Below the pieces are notes generated by a model. That model was not told the origin of the DNA, made no database searches, and saw only the letters and a program-made list of their open reading frames with translations. A DNA stretch of 64,000 nt from Costus lasius (Eukaryota; Streptophyta; Magnoliopsida; Zingiberales; Costaceae), in contig JANVAS020000222.1 of the NCBI GenBank assembly GCA_027563935.2, positions 3,472,001 through 3,536,000 of the forward strand. Reading direction: 5' to 3'. Made by a program: the position numbers and the translations under genes. Positions 1 to 10,354 of this stretch are shown here, piece after piece (the first letter of the stretch is position 1; every line of letters starts with the position of its first letter).

Positions 1-1138
1 TATCTAAAGATAAAACACACTTTGAAATATTGCATTCAAAGGAAAATCCCTTCCTGACAAGAGCAGGAATGGAGATAATATTTTTAGTAATACTGGGAAC
101 AAAGTAACAATTGTCTAGTTCCAATACAATGCCAGATGGTAAAGAAATGAAGTAGTCTCCTACAGCAACAGCAGCAACCCGTGCTCCGTTTCCAACGCGT
201 AGGTCCACCTCATGCTGTCCCACCTGCCTTCTTCTCTTGAGTTCCTGTACATTTGAACAAATGTGAACTCCACATGCAGTGTCCAACACCCATGATATAG
301 AAGAAGAAAACATGACCTCAGTCACGAATATACCTGAGCCAGAAGCAATGCTTCCCCTCTTATCTCCTTGGAGCGCTTTACAGTCCTTTTTCCAGTGACC
401 CAGCTGGCCACAGTGGAAACACCTGTATTCCTTAGACCGCTTGACCTTTTGCTTCAGAGCCTTGCTGTAGCTCTTGACAGTGGCCTTGCCCTTCTTCCCC
501 TTCTTCTTGTTCCTAGAAGGAACCATTAAGACAGAGGTCGAAGGCTTACCCTTCAGAGTCTCCTCAGTGGTCAAGAGCATATTCAGCAGCTCTGCCGGAG
601 TACAATCGATTTTGTTCATATTAAAATTAATAATGAACGCGTCGAATGAAGGCGGGAGAGACTGCAGAATAATGTCCACAGCAAGCTCCTGGTTGATGGT
701 ATGCCCCAGTTTCTCTAGAGCCTCCTTGTGCCCAATCATCTTGAGCACGTGAGCTCCCACTGGGCTCCCTTCAGCCAGTTTGCTCTGAAAGAAGAGCTTC
801 GTCAAATTGTAGCGCTCAGTCCTTGCCTGTGCAGCATACAGCATCTTGAGGTTCGCTATAATCTCTATAGCCGACATGTCCTCATGCTGACGCTGCAGCG
901 GTGGCGTCATAGACGCTAGCATCAGGCAAGCGACATCAATGCTATCATTGACGTGCTTTTCATAGGCTTCCCGAACCGCCCTTGCGGCGTTCGGAGCGGG
1001 CTGCGGCGGTATCGCCGTCTCGAGGACATACAGTTTCCTCTCTGCCTTAAGAACGATCTTAAGGTGTCCAAACCAGTCAGAGAAGTTCGGCCCAGCAAAC
1101 TTCTCCCTTTCCAGTAGGGATCGCACATTGAAGTTCAT
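1..1138 (-). CDS. gag-pol: Copy H gag-pol polyprotein, N-terminal part (gag, zinc knuckle, start of protease)
   Basis: The minus-strand frame opens with ATG at 1138-1136 and runs open off the window edge, about 379 codons. It covers the capsid-like gag region, a lysine-rich stretch, the CCHC zinc knuckle (Cys-X2-Cys-X4-His-X4-Cys, around 403-442) that binds RNA in the virus-like particle, and the aspartic protease start with Asp-Thr-Ala. I compared it by eye with the same part of copy E; it is colinear with few substitutions and I saw no stop. If the leader is spliced as proposed, translation starts instead at the ATG at 3111, adding about ten residues. Integrase, RT and RNase H cannot be judged because they lie outside the window. 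Confidence 0.9.
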   Translation of the reverse strand, partial: MNFNVRSLLEREKFAGPNFSDWFGHLKIVLKAERKLYVLETAIPPQPAPNAARAVREAYEKHVNDSIDVACLMLASMTPPLQRQHEDMSAIEIIANLKMLYAAQARTERYNLTKLFFQSKLAEGSPVGAHVLKMIGHKEALEKLGHTINQELAVDIILQSLPPSFDAFIINFNMNKIDCTPAELLNMLLTTEETLKGKPSTSVLMVPSRNKKKGKKGKATVKSYSKALKQKVKRSKEYRCFHCGQLGHWKKDCKALQGDKRGSIASGSGIFVTEVMFSSSISWVLDTACGVHICSNVQELKRRRQVGQHEVDLRVGNGARVAAVAVGDYFISLPSGIVLELDNCYFVPSITKNIISIPALVRKGFSFECNISKCVLSLD

Positions 1139-2014
1139 GGTGTTCGTTGCTGCAGGTATCTACAACAATGCAAGAACAGCAAGGTCAGTATCAATGTATA
1201 AGAATCAATCAGGACTTAAGAAAGATTCCTTTTCTCACTATTTTTATCTGGCTGAAAAATCCAGCAAAACAGCCCGAAAGAGTAGTACTCTTTTAGTGAG
1301 ATGGGATCCGGATTTCATACTTGGTCTCCGCGTCCCGCTCAGGCGAGATAAGATGCACAGAGAGTACAAGCACTAATCTCCGGTAGGCATTCCCTGCCGA
1401 TCGCCAACCCGTGCGATTCCCCTTCATCTGGGCAATCCAGCAGACTGTGCCAACTGAGTTGGTACAACACAGTCTCTGACCCCACAGATGGCTGCCTCCA
1501 TGTGCTACCATATGCGCCACATATGTAGCCCACACGGTCAAGCTGACCCGACCTACTCCCTGGACCACCATGTGCTATGCTGAGCAACGAGAAGGGATAA
1601 ATCCCCACTTTGTAACACACAGGTGTAATCCCGCACCGTCTGAAGATAGATGGACGTGCCCACTGAGTGGGTACAACACGGCTCCAACGATAATCAGAAC
1701 AGTGAGGTTTCGCGTCAGAAGGCTTACGAGCTTGATATTTAGCGTTGGATTTTAACGGTCTTTTATCTTCTTTCACTATCATGCAATTCCTATGGTGATA
1801 GCAGAAGATAAACTTAATCATGCAATTCTAATATTTAAACAGTAAATAAAAGAAAGCATGAATCTTATGTGGTAAAAGCCCATAGCCCTAGTGAGACCTT
1901 AACCTAAATCAAGTCTTCACTTGCTCTTCATGGGTCTTTTGCTGCTCATCTGGCCCAAAACAGGGCCCAAGCGCCAATTGCAGCTCTGGTGCACCCACCA
2001 GGAAAATTGCGCCA

Positions 2015-2189
2015 GGTCCTAGGGTCGAACCCTAGACCTCCCACCTGGTCCAGCCACTGCTGCATGCGCCTCTGCCAAGTGTGCTCAGTGCTCTTGTCTA
2101 ATTAAATTACAAATTTAACTATCTAGACAAGATTGACACGCAGGTCAATATGACATTATAAATTAATTAAACTGTGATTCGCAGATCAC
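2015..2189 (-). promoter_or_regulatory. Copy H leader hairpin cluster (HP4-HP3-HP2-HP1)
   Basis: Four inverted repeats: HP1 2174-2189 (GTGAT stem, CTGCGA loop), HP2 2133-2148 (TTGAC stem, CTGCGT loop), HP3 2093-2131 (CTTGTCTA/TAGACAAG) and HP4 2015-2038 (TAGGG stem, TTCGA loop). The stems are kept in other copies through paired changes. Confidence 0.6.
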
Positions 2190-2953
2190 AAAAATAACAA
2201 TTAATTTACAATTGTAAATCCCAGGCACGCAGGCCCCAGCACAGCACACAATTAATATGGGCAGCCCACATAAGACTAAATAGACAAACATATGCATCAT
2301 TCAAACATGTGATCCAACCAAGAAAATTAAAATTTTGAAAAAACCCCATAGGTATCAATTTAATTTCCTTATTCGCCCTTCAACCTTACAACGGTCCATT
2401 ACCAGGGATCCACTCATCCAACCTAGTCAGATCCAGTGCCCTAGCATGCACCAAGTCCTAATTGACTTGAGTCGACCATAAGGTCAACCATGCTTGCTTC
2501 AGGGCCGAACAACCACATTGAGGTCTGGCAAGCGGGTGTGACCCCGGGCCTAACTCATGTGTGTTCATAGGTTGTCTCAATCAGACATCGCTACACACCT
2601 GTCTGCAGTCGACCTATAGCCACCACAGGCTTGCGCCAAGGTGCTATCTGGTCGACCCATTCAGGCTGTCAGATAGTCTGATCAGACCGTTTGGATCTAA
2701 CTCAGGGGGTGACTTCAACCCTAATAACCCGTCTAAGGGTTTATAGGAGGGCCTTAGATCTATAGTGAGTCGCGCATGTAGAATAGTTTTGAGAAAACCA
2801 AGATGCGCCAATATATCATCATACATGCGCAAATGAAACATGAAATAGGTTTCGGTATGAAACAAATCAACATGATAAAATTTCGCATGATATAGATCTA
2901 AGCATTCATGGAACACAAAATCAAAGCAATCATATTATCATGCATGAACCTTC

Positions 2954-2965
2954 GCTCTGATACCA
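2954..2965 (-). other. Copy H primer-binding site
   Basis: TGGTATCAGAGC on the minus strand, complementary to the 3' end of plant initiator-Met tRNA, starting two bases inside the LTR end. Confidence 0.9.
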
Positions 2966-2967
2966 AT

Positions 2968-4644
2968 TGCAGGGAACCCCTTTCAAGAGGGGGGGCGAAA
3001 CCCTAATAGGAGGCGCAACAAAATTTCTAGCGGAATCTAGGGTTTCCTATGCGATCTTAAAGCATGTAATATGATCAACTTATAATGAAAAGCGATACTC
3101 ACCATTGCCATCACTTGGATGGTGTCTTGGAATGAGAGAGCGAAATGGATCTCCTCCTTAGGTGGCGCACACAAGGTGATGTCGCCTACTCTTTGTTGAT
3201 CCTTGTGCTAGCAAGGTTCTCCAAAGGTTCTTGTCGAGTGGAAAGGATGAGAGATCTCCTTGGCGAAAACTTCCTTGTCGTCTTAGCTTCTCCTCCACGC
3301 GAGAATGCCTCAAGACCCTCTAGCCAAGCGCGGCGACAAGGTGTGAATGAAGCGAGAGAGATGTGACCACGCTTAGGAGTCGTGGTTTCTAAAAATAGAA
3401 AACCACTCCCACGTTCATGCTCTCATGCGACTTCGGTTTTACCCAAGCGCAAACTTCTCTTCACTTTGAACCATGCGCTCATTCATGAGCCGGTTCATCA
3501 CGGTTTGGTCCAAGACCAATTATCCCAAGCAATATGGTCTAGATCTTAATTAAACCCTAAGGCTTCAGATCTAACCGTCGATCTCTTTGATGCTCTTGAT
3601 CTGACCGATCTAGCATCCATTCTCTCGATCGAAGCTTACCGATCTCAAGCCCTAATCAATCAAACATGATCAGACCAGATCTCACTTACAATCAGAGATT
3701 AAATCCCTTTAAACTGAACCTGAACAATTCAGTCCACACGATCTGACTTAAGTAAGCCATATCATCAAATTGTGCGACCCTGAGGGTTTCCTCTAAATGT
3801 CGGTAACGATAATTCTCATTATCACGATCAGTGAGGGGTATCTAGCAACACATCACTGTCTCCCGATATAAAGGAAAGAGTCTTCCAAGACTACACCCAA
3901 ACCACAGCACAAGTGTGAATCAACTCACAAGGCATGCATATTTCCTTTGCCACTGGATGTTCTTATTGGACAAGCTTGTCAAGCTTGTAACTCCAATATG
4001 ATAAGCATGATTAGATCAGATGAACACAGTCACCTGGGTATGGCCATACACTCTCTCAATCATCTCATCCAGGGGGCCCCTTTAGAACATCACACTCCTT
4101 AAACAAGGAGACGGCAATCCTATGTCTATCACTAGTGCCCTAACCTGATTCAAGCTCACCATCCAAGATAGTCTATAATCATTATGTTTCAAATGATATT
4201 GAACTACCTCAAAACAATGACAATCATCATTTAGAAAACACAAGTGATCTCAAGTCAAAGGAAATGTGCCACTTGTCACATTCAAGGAATATTCACATTG
4301 TGACAAACAATTGAACATCCTAGTAGGGTCTGTCCAGCACATCCAATGTACCCATGAGTCTACATCTTATTCCATGCTCGAAGCATCCTATAAGATTAGA
4401 ACACATATTAGTCTCAATCATATCAAGGCTGTCTCATGTTCACCAAGATATATCGACTAAGGACTTAACAGCATGTCAGCCTAGCTGAACAGCTTTGAGA
4501 CATTATTCAGAAGAACATATATTGCAGCAGACAATGTAACTTAACTGAATAACAACCATGCCTTTATAAACATAAGAGTTTATTACATGATACTGATACA
4601 TTCCCATAGGCCTCAAACATTAGCCTTAAGGGCATACCCCAACA
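2968..4644 (-). repeat. Copy H 5' LTR (1677 bp)
   Basis: Begins TGTTGGGG at 4644 and ends CTGCA at 2968, next to the PBS. It contains the GNRA-type hairpin at 3808-3823 (loop GAGA), the dyad around an AT-rich TATA-like core at 3382-3406, and the U5 start/donor motif at 3102-3111. Its CTGCA end is shared with copy A; other copies end TTCA. Confidence 0.93.
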
Positions 4645-4742
4645 AAACTTTCGCATGTCATGTAGATCTAAGCATATGCGCAAACATGGATCAAACATGG
4701 AGACCAAGCATTAAGCAATCATAATAACATGCGTTAACCTAT

Positions 4743-4754
4743 GCTCTGATACCA
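4743..4754 (-). other. Copy G primer-binding site
   Basis: TGGTATCAGAGC on the minus strand, directly inside the LTR end. Confidence 0.88.
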
Positions 4755-4756
4755 AT

Positions 4757-6424
4757 TGAAAGAACCCCATACAAGGGGGGCGAAAACCCTAACAGGAGGC
4801 GCAACAAAATCTAGCGGAATCTAGGGCTTTCAAATCGCTTAGCATGTATTATGATCAACTTATAAACTCTGCATGAATAAAAAATGATTCATACCATAGC
4901 CATTTCTAGATGGCGCCTTGGAAGCAAAAGTTGCAAGCGCCTCTTCTCCAAAGTCTCGCACACAAGATGAAGATGTGCTCCTTCCTTGATGCTCCTTGTG
5001 CTAGCAAGGATCGTCCAAGGTGTCTTGATCGTTTGAAGGGAAGAGAGAGTTCTTGCTTCCTTGATCCTCGAGTCTCTAAGGCGTGAACAAAAGTTCCACA
5101 CAAGAGGGCGACGAGAATAGGGGGGTTGAGACGACAAGAGATGCGCTCCACTCAAGACATGGAGGCGTGGTTACTAAAAATAGCCAACCTCTCTTTCATG
5201 CGATCATGTGTTCATGCGCTCATGAACCAATCGCATTTTTCTCTCTACTTTGAACCAAGCGCTCATATCTAGAGCCGGTTCAATTAGGTTTGGTTCATAG
5301 ACCAATTAACCCAAGCAATTAGTCCAGATCACATTAAACCCTAAGGTACTTGATCTGACCGTTGATCTCTCGATGCTCCTGATCTCACCGATCCAGCATC
5401 CATTCTCTCGATCGAAGCTTACCGATCTCAAGCCCTAATCAATCAAACATGATCAGACCAGATCTCACTTACAATCAGAGATTAAATCCCTTTAAACTGA
5501 ACCCGAACAATTCAGTCCATACGATCTGACTTAAGTAAGCCATATCATCAAATTGTGCGACCCTGAGGGTTTCCTTTAAATGTCGGTAACGATAACTCAC
5601 GTTATCACGATCAGTGAGGGGTATCTAGCAACACATCACTGTCTCCCGATATAAAGGAAAGAGTCTTCCAAGACTACACCCATAAACAGCACAAGTGTGA
5701 ATCAACTCACAAAGCATACATATTTCCTTTGCCACTGGATGTTCTTTATTGGACAAGCCTGTCAAGCTTGTATCTCCAATATGATGAGCATGATTAGATC
5801 TGATGAACATAGTCACCTGGGTATGGCCATACACTTTCTCAATCATCTCATCCAGGGGGCCCCTTTAGAACATCACACTCCTTAAACAAGGAGACGGCAA
5901 TCCTATGTCTATCACTAGTGCCCTAACATGACTCAAGCTCACCATCCAAGATAGTTTATAATCATTATGTTTCAAATGATATTGTACTACCTCAAAACAA
6001 TGACAATCATCATTTAGAAACACAAGTGATCTCAAGTCAGAGGAAATGTGCCACTTGTCATATTCAAGGATTATTCACATTGTGACAAACAATTGAATAT
6101 CCTAGTAGGGTCTGTCCAGTACATCCAATGTACCCATGAGTCTACATCTTATTCCATGCTCGAAGCATCCTATAAGACTAGAACACATATTAGTCTTAAC
6201 CATATCAAGGCTGTCTCATATTCACCAAGATACATCGACTAAGGACATAATTGCATGTCAGCCTAGCTGAACAGCTTTGAGACATTATTCAGAAGAACAT
6301 ATATTGCAACAGACAATGTAGCTAACTGAATAACAACCATGCCTTTATAAACATAACAGTTTATTACATGATACTGTTACAATCCCAAGACCTCAAACAT
6401 TAGTCTTAAGGGCATACCCCAACA
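4757..6424 (-). repeat. Copy G 5' LTR (1668 bp)
   Basis: Starts TGTTGGGG at 6424 and ends TTTCA at 4757. It carries the GNRA-type hairpin at 5591-5606 (loop GTGA), an imperfect dyad round the AT-rich core near 5169-5190, and ATG-GCT-ATG at 4903-4895 followed by a GTATGA donor at 4894. Confidence 0.93.
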
Positions 6425-6578
6425 TAAGGTCCTGGAGAGATTCCATTTAAAAAATTCTAAAAGAGGATATCTTCCAGTCAGACATGGTCTGAATCTTTCA
6501 AAGAGCCAGTGTCCTCAAACACAGTCTGAGAAAGATGAGATGGACAATACGCCTTATGCTTCGGCTATTGGGTCTATC
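6425..6578 (+). pseudogene. gag-pol: Copy F pol fragment (RT to RNase H connection), left piece
   Basis: Bases 6426-6578 encode 51 codons matching residues about 1028-1078 of the intact copy A polyprotein, between RT and RNase H. The frame is open and continues exactly at 63830 once copy B and one ctatc duplication are removed. The left edge is cut by copy G at taagg. F is therefore the outermost, earliest host element seen here. No disabling mutation is visible in the part shown. Confidence 0.93.
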
Positions 6579-7169
6579 TGTTGGGGTATGCCCTTAAGGC
6601 TAATGTTTGAGGCCTTGGGATTATATCAGTATCATGTATAAACTTAATGTTTATAAAGACAATGGTTGTTATTCAGGTTGTTACATTATCTGCTGCAATA
6701 TGCATACTTCTGAATAATGTCTCAATGCTGTTCAGCTTGGCTGACATGCAGTTTTGTCCTTAGTCGAGATATCTTGGTGAACATGAGACAGCCTTGATAT
6801 GATTGAGACTAATATGTGTTCTAATCTTATAGGATGCTTCGAGCATGGAATAAGATGTAGACTCATGGGTACATTGGATGTACTGGACAGACCCTACTTA
6901 GGATATTCGATTGCTTGTCACAATGTGAATAATCCTTATATGCAAACAAGTGGCATATTTCCTCTGACTTGAGATCACTTGTGTTTCTAAATGATGATTG
7001 GCATTGTTTTGAGGTAGTTCAATATCATTTGAAACAGAATGGTTATAGACTATCTTGGATAATGAACATGAGTCATGTTAGGGCGCTAGTGATAGATATA
7101 GGATTGCCGTCTCCTTGTTTGGAGTGTGATGTTCTGAAGGGGCCCCCTGGATGAGATGGTTGAGAAAGT
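6579..7169 (+). repeat. Copy B 5' LTR, left piece
   Basis: U3 half of the 5' LTR, from TGTTGGGG to the copy A insertion. The last five bases, aaagt, are the target site duplicated by A. It continues at 16238. Confidence 0.95.
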
Positions 7170-8843
7170 TGTTGGGGTATGCCCTTAAGGCTAATGTTTG
7201 AGGCCTGTGGGAATGTATCTGTATCATGTAATAAACTCTTAAGTTTATAAAGGCATGGTTGTTATTCAGTTAGCTACATTGTCTGCTGCAATATATGTTC
7301 CTCTGAATAATGTCTCAAAGCTGTTCAGCTGGGCTGACATGCTATTATGTCCTTAGTCGATATATCTTGGTGAACATGAGACAGCCTTGATATGGTTAAG
7401 ACTAATATGTGTTCTAATCTTATAGGATGCTTCGAGCATGGAATAAGATGTAGACTCATGGGTACATGGGATGTACTGGACAGACCCTACTAGGATGTTC
7501 AATTGTTTGTCACAATGTGAATATTCCTTGATTGCGACAAGTGGCACATTTCCTCTGACTTGAGATCACTTGTGTTTTCTAAATGATGATTGTCATTGTT
7601 TTGAGGTAGTTCAATATCATTTGAAACATAATGATTATAGACTATCTTGGATGGTGAGCTTGAGTCAGGTTAGGACACTAGTGATAGACATAGGATTGCC
7701 GTCTCCTTGTTTAAGGAGTGTGATGTTCTATAAGGGCCCCCTGGATGAGATGATTGAGAGAGTGTATGGCCATACCCAGGTGACAGTGTTCATCTGATCT
7801 AATCATGCTCATCATATTGGAGTTACAAGCTTGACAGGCTTGTCCAATAAGAACATCAAGTGGCAAAGGAAGTATGCATGCCTAGTGAATTGGATTCACA
7901 CTTGTGCTGTGGTTTGGGTGAAGTCTTGGAAGACTCTTTCCTTTATATCGGGAGACAGTGATGTGTTGCTAGATACCCCTCACTGGTCGTGATAACGTGA
8001 GTTATCGTTACCGACATTTAAAGGAAACCCTTAGGGTCGCACAATTTGATGATATGGCTTCTTTAAGTCAGATCGTGTGGACTGAATTGTTTAGTTCAGT
8101 TTAAAGGGGTGTTAAGCTCTGATTGCGAGTGAGATCTGGTCTGATCATGTTTGATTGATTAGGGCTTTAGATCGGTAAGCTTCGATCGAGAGTTATGATG
8201 CTAGATCAGTGAGATCTAGAGCATCAAGAGATCAACGGTGATCTTGAACCTTGTGGTTCAATAAGATCGACCATTGCTTGGGCCGATTTGGTCTTAGACC
8301 AAAGTTAGTTGAACCAGCTCATGTAATGAGCGCTTGGTTCAAATAATCGAAGAGAAGGAATTGCGGTTCACTTCATGTGAACGCATAACCGAAGTGAGTA
8401 ATGGGTTACTATTTTTGGATAGCAACGCCCACGTTCATTACAACGTGTTTACTCTATTGGCGATGATCACTCTTGAACGAAGTCTCCTTCCTTCTCGTGT
8501 GAAAAACTCTCTCGACGAGGGTAGAAAAACTTCTTCTTCGACAAGCCCAAGGATCTTATCCCCTCCATGCGCAAAGGACCCTTGAAGCTTTGCTAGCACA
8601 AAGACGCCAAGGAGAGGCCATTCTTCATCGTGTGTGCGTCGACTAGGGAGAGGATCCCTTTCGCTCCTTGCTTCCAATACTTCATCCATAGATGGCGATG
8701 GTATGAATCTTATTGGCACTCGTAATCGTTTTTCATAGTTGAATATATATCATGCATAATGATCCCTAAAACCCCTATTTCCGCTGCGATGTAACACATG
8801 CGCCATTAGGGTTTTCTCGCTCCCCTCGAAGGGGACTCCTGCA
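7170..8843 (+). repeat. Copy A 5' LTR (1674 bp)
   Basis: TGTTGGGG to CTGCA. It holds the GNRA-type hairpin at 7991-8006 (loop GTGA), TTTATATC near 7940, a TATA-like CTATTTTTGG at 8409-8418 inside a dyad, and ATG-GCG-ATG at 8692-8700 followed by donor GTATGA. A TAG codon lies directly upstream of and in frame with that ATG. Confidence 0.95.
8692..8700 (+). CDS. Copy A predicted first coding exon (Met-Ala-Met) in U5
   Basis: ATG-GCG-ATG followed by GTATGA. If spliced to 10636 it reads through seven codons (ATA CCT GCA GCA ACG AAC ACC) into the gag ATG at 10657 with no stop. The same position in other copies reads GCA, GCC or GCT for the middle codon, a pattern expected of a coding triplet. No transcript evidence is available, so this is an inference from comparing copies. 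Confidence 0.6.
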
Positions 8844-8845
8844 AT

Positions 8846-8858
8846 TGGTATCAGAGCC
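8846..8858 (+). other. Copy A primer-binding site
   Basis: TGGTATCAGAGCC, complementary to plant initiator-Met tRNA, two bases after the LTR. Confidence 0.93.
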
Positions 8859-9615
8859 ATTGTTTGCATGATAATATGTTTGCTGTGATTTGTGATCCTT
8901 GTATGCGCCATATTGCTAGATCTAGGCTACATGCGAACCTTTACTTGTTGTGTATTGTAGTTGACGCATGTAGTAAGGTAGCGCTTCTATATGTTCTTGT
9001 TGATGTTTTCTTAAAAACTCAAACGACTTGCGCGCACACCATTAGATCTAAGTGCCGCCTGCATTAAACCCTTAGACGGGTTATTAGGGTTGAAATCATC
9101 CCCTGTGTTAGATCCAAACAGTCTGATCAGACCATCTGACAGCCTGAATGGGTCGACCAGTTAGCACTTTGGCGCAAGCCTATGGTGGCTATAGGTCGAC
9201 TGCAGACAGGTGTGTAGCGATGTCTGATTGAGACACCCAATGAACGCACCTGAGTTAGGCCCGGGGTCACGCCCGCTTGCCAGACCTCAGTGTGGTCGTT
9301 CAGCCCTGGCGCATGCATGGTTGACCTTATGGTCAACACAAGTCAGTTAGGACTTGGTGCATGCAAGGGCAGTGGATTTGACTAGGTTGGTTGAGTGGAT
9401 CCCTAGTAATGGACCGTTGTAAGGTTGTAGGGGAAATAAGGAAAAAATTAAAATTGATCCCAAGGGGTTTTCGAAAATTTTAATTTTTATGATGGATCAC
9501 ATGATGCTGATTGGATGCATATGTTTGTCTATTTAGTCTTATGTGGGCTGCTCATATTAATTGTGTGCTGTGCTGGGGCCTGCGTGCCTGGGAGTTAAAT
9601 TGTAAATTAATTATT

Positions 9616-9788
9616 GTGATCTGCGCATCACTGTGTTTTAATTTATAAATGTTAGTGACCTGCGTGTCACTCTTGTCTAGATAGTTAAATTTGTAATTTA
9701 ATTAGACAAGAGCACAAAGCACACTTGGCAGAGGCGCATGCAGCAGTGGCTGGACCAGGTGGGAGGTCCAGGGTTCGACTCTGGGACC
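9616..9788 (+). promoter_or_regulatory. Copy A leader hairpin cluster (HP1-HP4)
   Basis: HP1 9616-9631 (GTGAT/ATCAC, loop CTGCGC), HP2 9655-9670 (GTGAC/GTCAC, loop CTGCGT), HP3 9672-9710 (CTTGTCTA/TAGACAAG with inner TTAAATT/AATTTAA) and HP4 9765-9788 (CAGGG/CTCTG, loop TTCGA). HP2 here has G-C where other copies have T-A at the outer pair, a compensatory change. Confidence 0.6.
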
Positions 9789-10320
9789 AGGCGCAAATTC
9801 CTGGTGGGCGCACCTGTGCTGCAGATGGCGCTTGGGCCCAGGTTTGGGCCAGATGAGCAGCAAAAGACCCATGAAGAGCAAATGAAGACTTAAGTTAGGT
9901 TAAGGTCTTCTAGGGCTATGGGCTTTTACCACATAAGATACATGCTTTCTTTTATTGCTTAAATATTGGAATTGCATGATCAAATTATCTTCTGCTATCA
10001 CCATAGGAATTGCATGATAGGCAAGAAGATAAAAGACCGTTAAAATCCAACGCTAAAATATCAAGCTCGTAAGCCTTCTGACGCGAAACCTCACTGTTCT
10101 GATTATCGTTGGAGCCGTGTTGTACCCACTCAGTGGGCACGTCCATCTATCTTCAGAGGGTGTGGGATTACACCTGTGTGTTACAGAGTAGGGATTTATC
10201 CCTTCTCGTTGCTCAGCATAGCACATGGTGGTCCAGGGAGTAGGTCGGGTCAGCTTGACCGTGTAGGCTACATATGTGGCGCATATGGTAGCACATGGAG
10301 GCAGCCATCTGTGGGATCAG

Positions 10321-10354
10321 AGACTGTGTTGTACCAACTCAGTTGGCACAGTCT
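10321..10354 (+). promoter_or_regulatory. Copy A long leader hairpin with ACTCAGT tip
   Basis: AGACTGTG pairs with CACAGTCT (8 bp) around CCAACT-C-AGTTGG (6 bp). A sister hairpin with CCCACT-C-AGTGGG lies at 10122-10140. The sequence also occurs in D (34947-34980) and I (40807-40840). Confidence 0.5.

Larger units (their letters stand above)
1139..2967 (-). other. Copy H untranslated leader between PBS and gag
   Basis: This 1.83-kb non-coding leader aligns with the leaders of the other copies. It holds the hairpin cluster at 2015-2189 and a splice acceptor just upstream of gag (1160-1162). The short open frames inside it are not conserved as proteins. Most of it lies in a predicted intron (1160-3102). 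Confidence 0.85.
1160..3102 (-). other. Copy H predicted leader intron (donor in U5, acceptor before gag)
   Basis: On the minus strand, ATG-GCA-ATG occupies 3111-3103 and is followed at once by the donor GTGAGT from 3102. The acceptor TTGTTGTAG ends at 1160, preceded by an ACTGAC branch-point-like motif. The second exon (1159-1139) is 21 nt and joins in frame to the gag ATG. The intron is 1943 nt. Confidence 0.6.
1..4644 (-). mobile_element. Copy H: Ty1/copia LTR retrotransposon, partial (left part outside window)
   Basis: Read on the minus strand this is a 5' LTR (2968-4644), a PBS, a leader of about 1.8 kb and the first 1138 bases of gag-pol; the rest lies beyond base 1. It sits in the leader of copy G. 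The base after the LTR starts aaact (4645-4649), one half of the expected 5-bp target-site duplication; the other half is outside the window. The family is recognised by the terminal sequence TGTTGGGGTATGCCC, shared with all other copies here. Confidence 0.95.
4645..6424 (-). mobile_element. Copy G: Ty1/copia retrotransposon, 5' end only
   Basis: A minus-strand copy whose 5' LTR and first 112 bases of leader are visible before copy H interrupts it at 4645. It inserted into the RT region of copy F, with target-site half taagg at 6425-6429. The rest lies left of the window beyond H. The 4645-4756 stub is plain leader sequence with the PBS at 4743-4754. Confidence 0.93.

Noticed and set aside
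474..1128. Many open frames opposite or out of frame with gag-pol, conserved between copies (for example 474-752, 10667-10873, 14121-14372).
   Set aside because: They overlap the intact gag-pol frame in another phase, and their conservation follows from copies of one family. No domain is recognisable.
4266..4460. A 64-codon frame recurring in almost every LTR (for example 4266-4460, 20883-21077, 55620-55814).
   Set aside because: It lies in U3 and appears only because the LTRs are near-identical repeats. It opens on different strands relative to the window simply with element orientation, and carries no known motif.
8334..8719. Longer frames in the LTR downstream of the TATA-like box.
   Set aside because: Not conserved between subfamilies. 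They may act as upstream frames in the RNA leader but I cannot support a protein.
9720..9790. A tRNA gene suggested by the GGTTCGA motif in the leader.
   Set aside because: There is no acceptor stem or anticodon arm and the spacing is poor; kept only as a hairpin.
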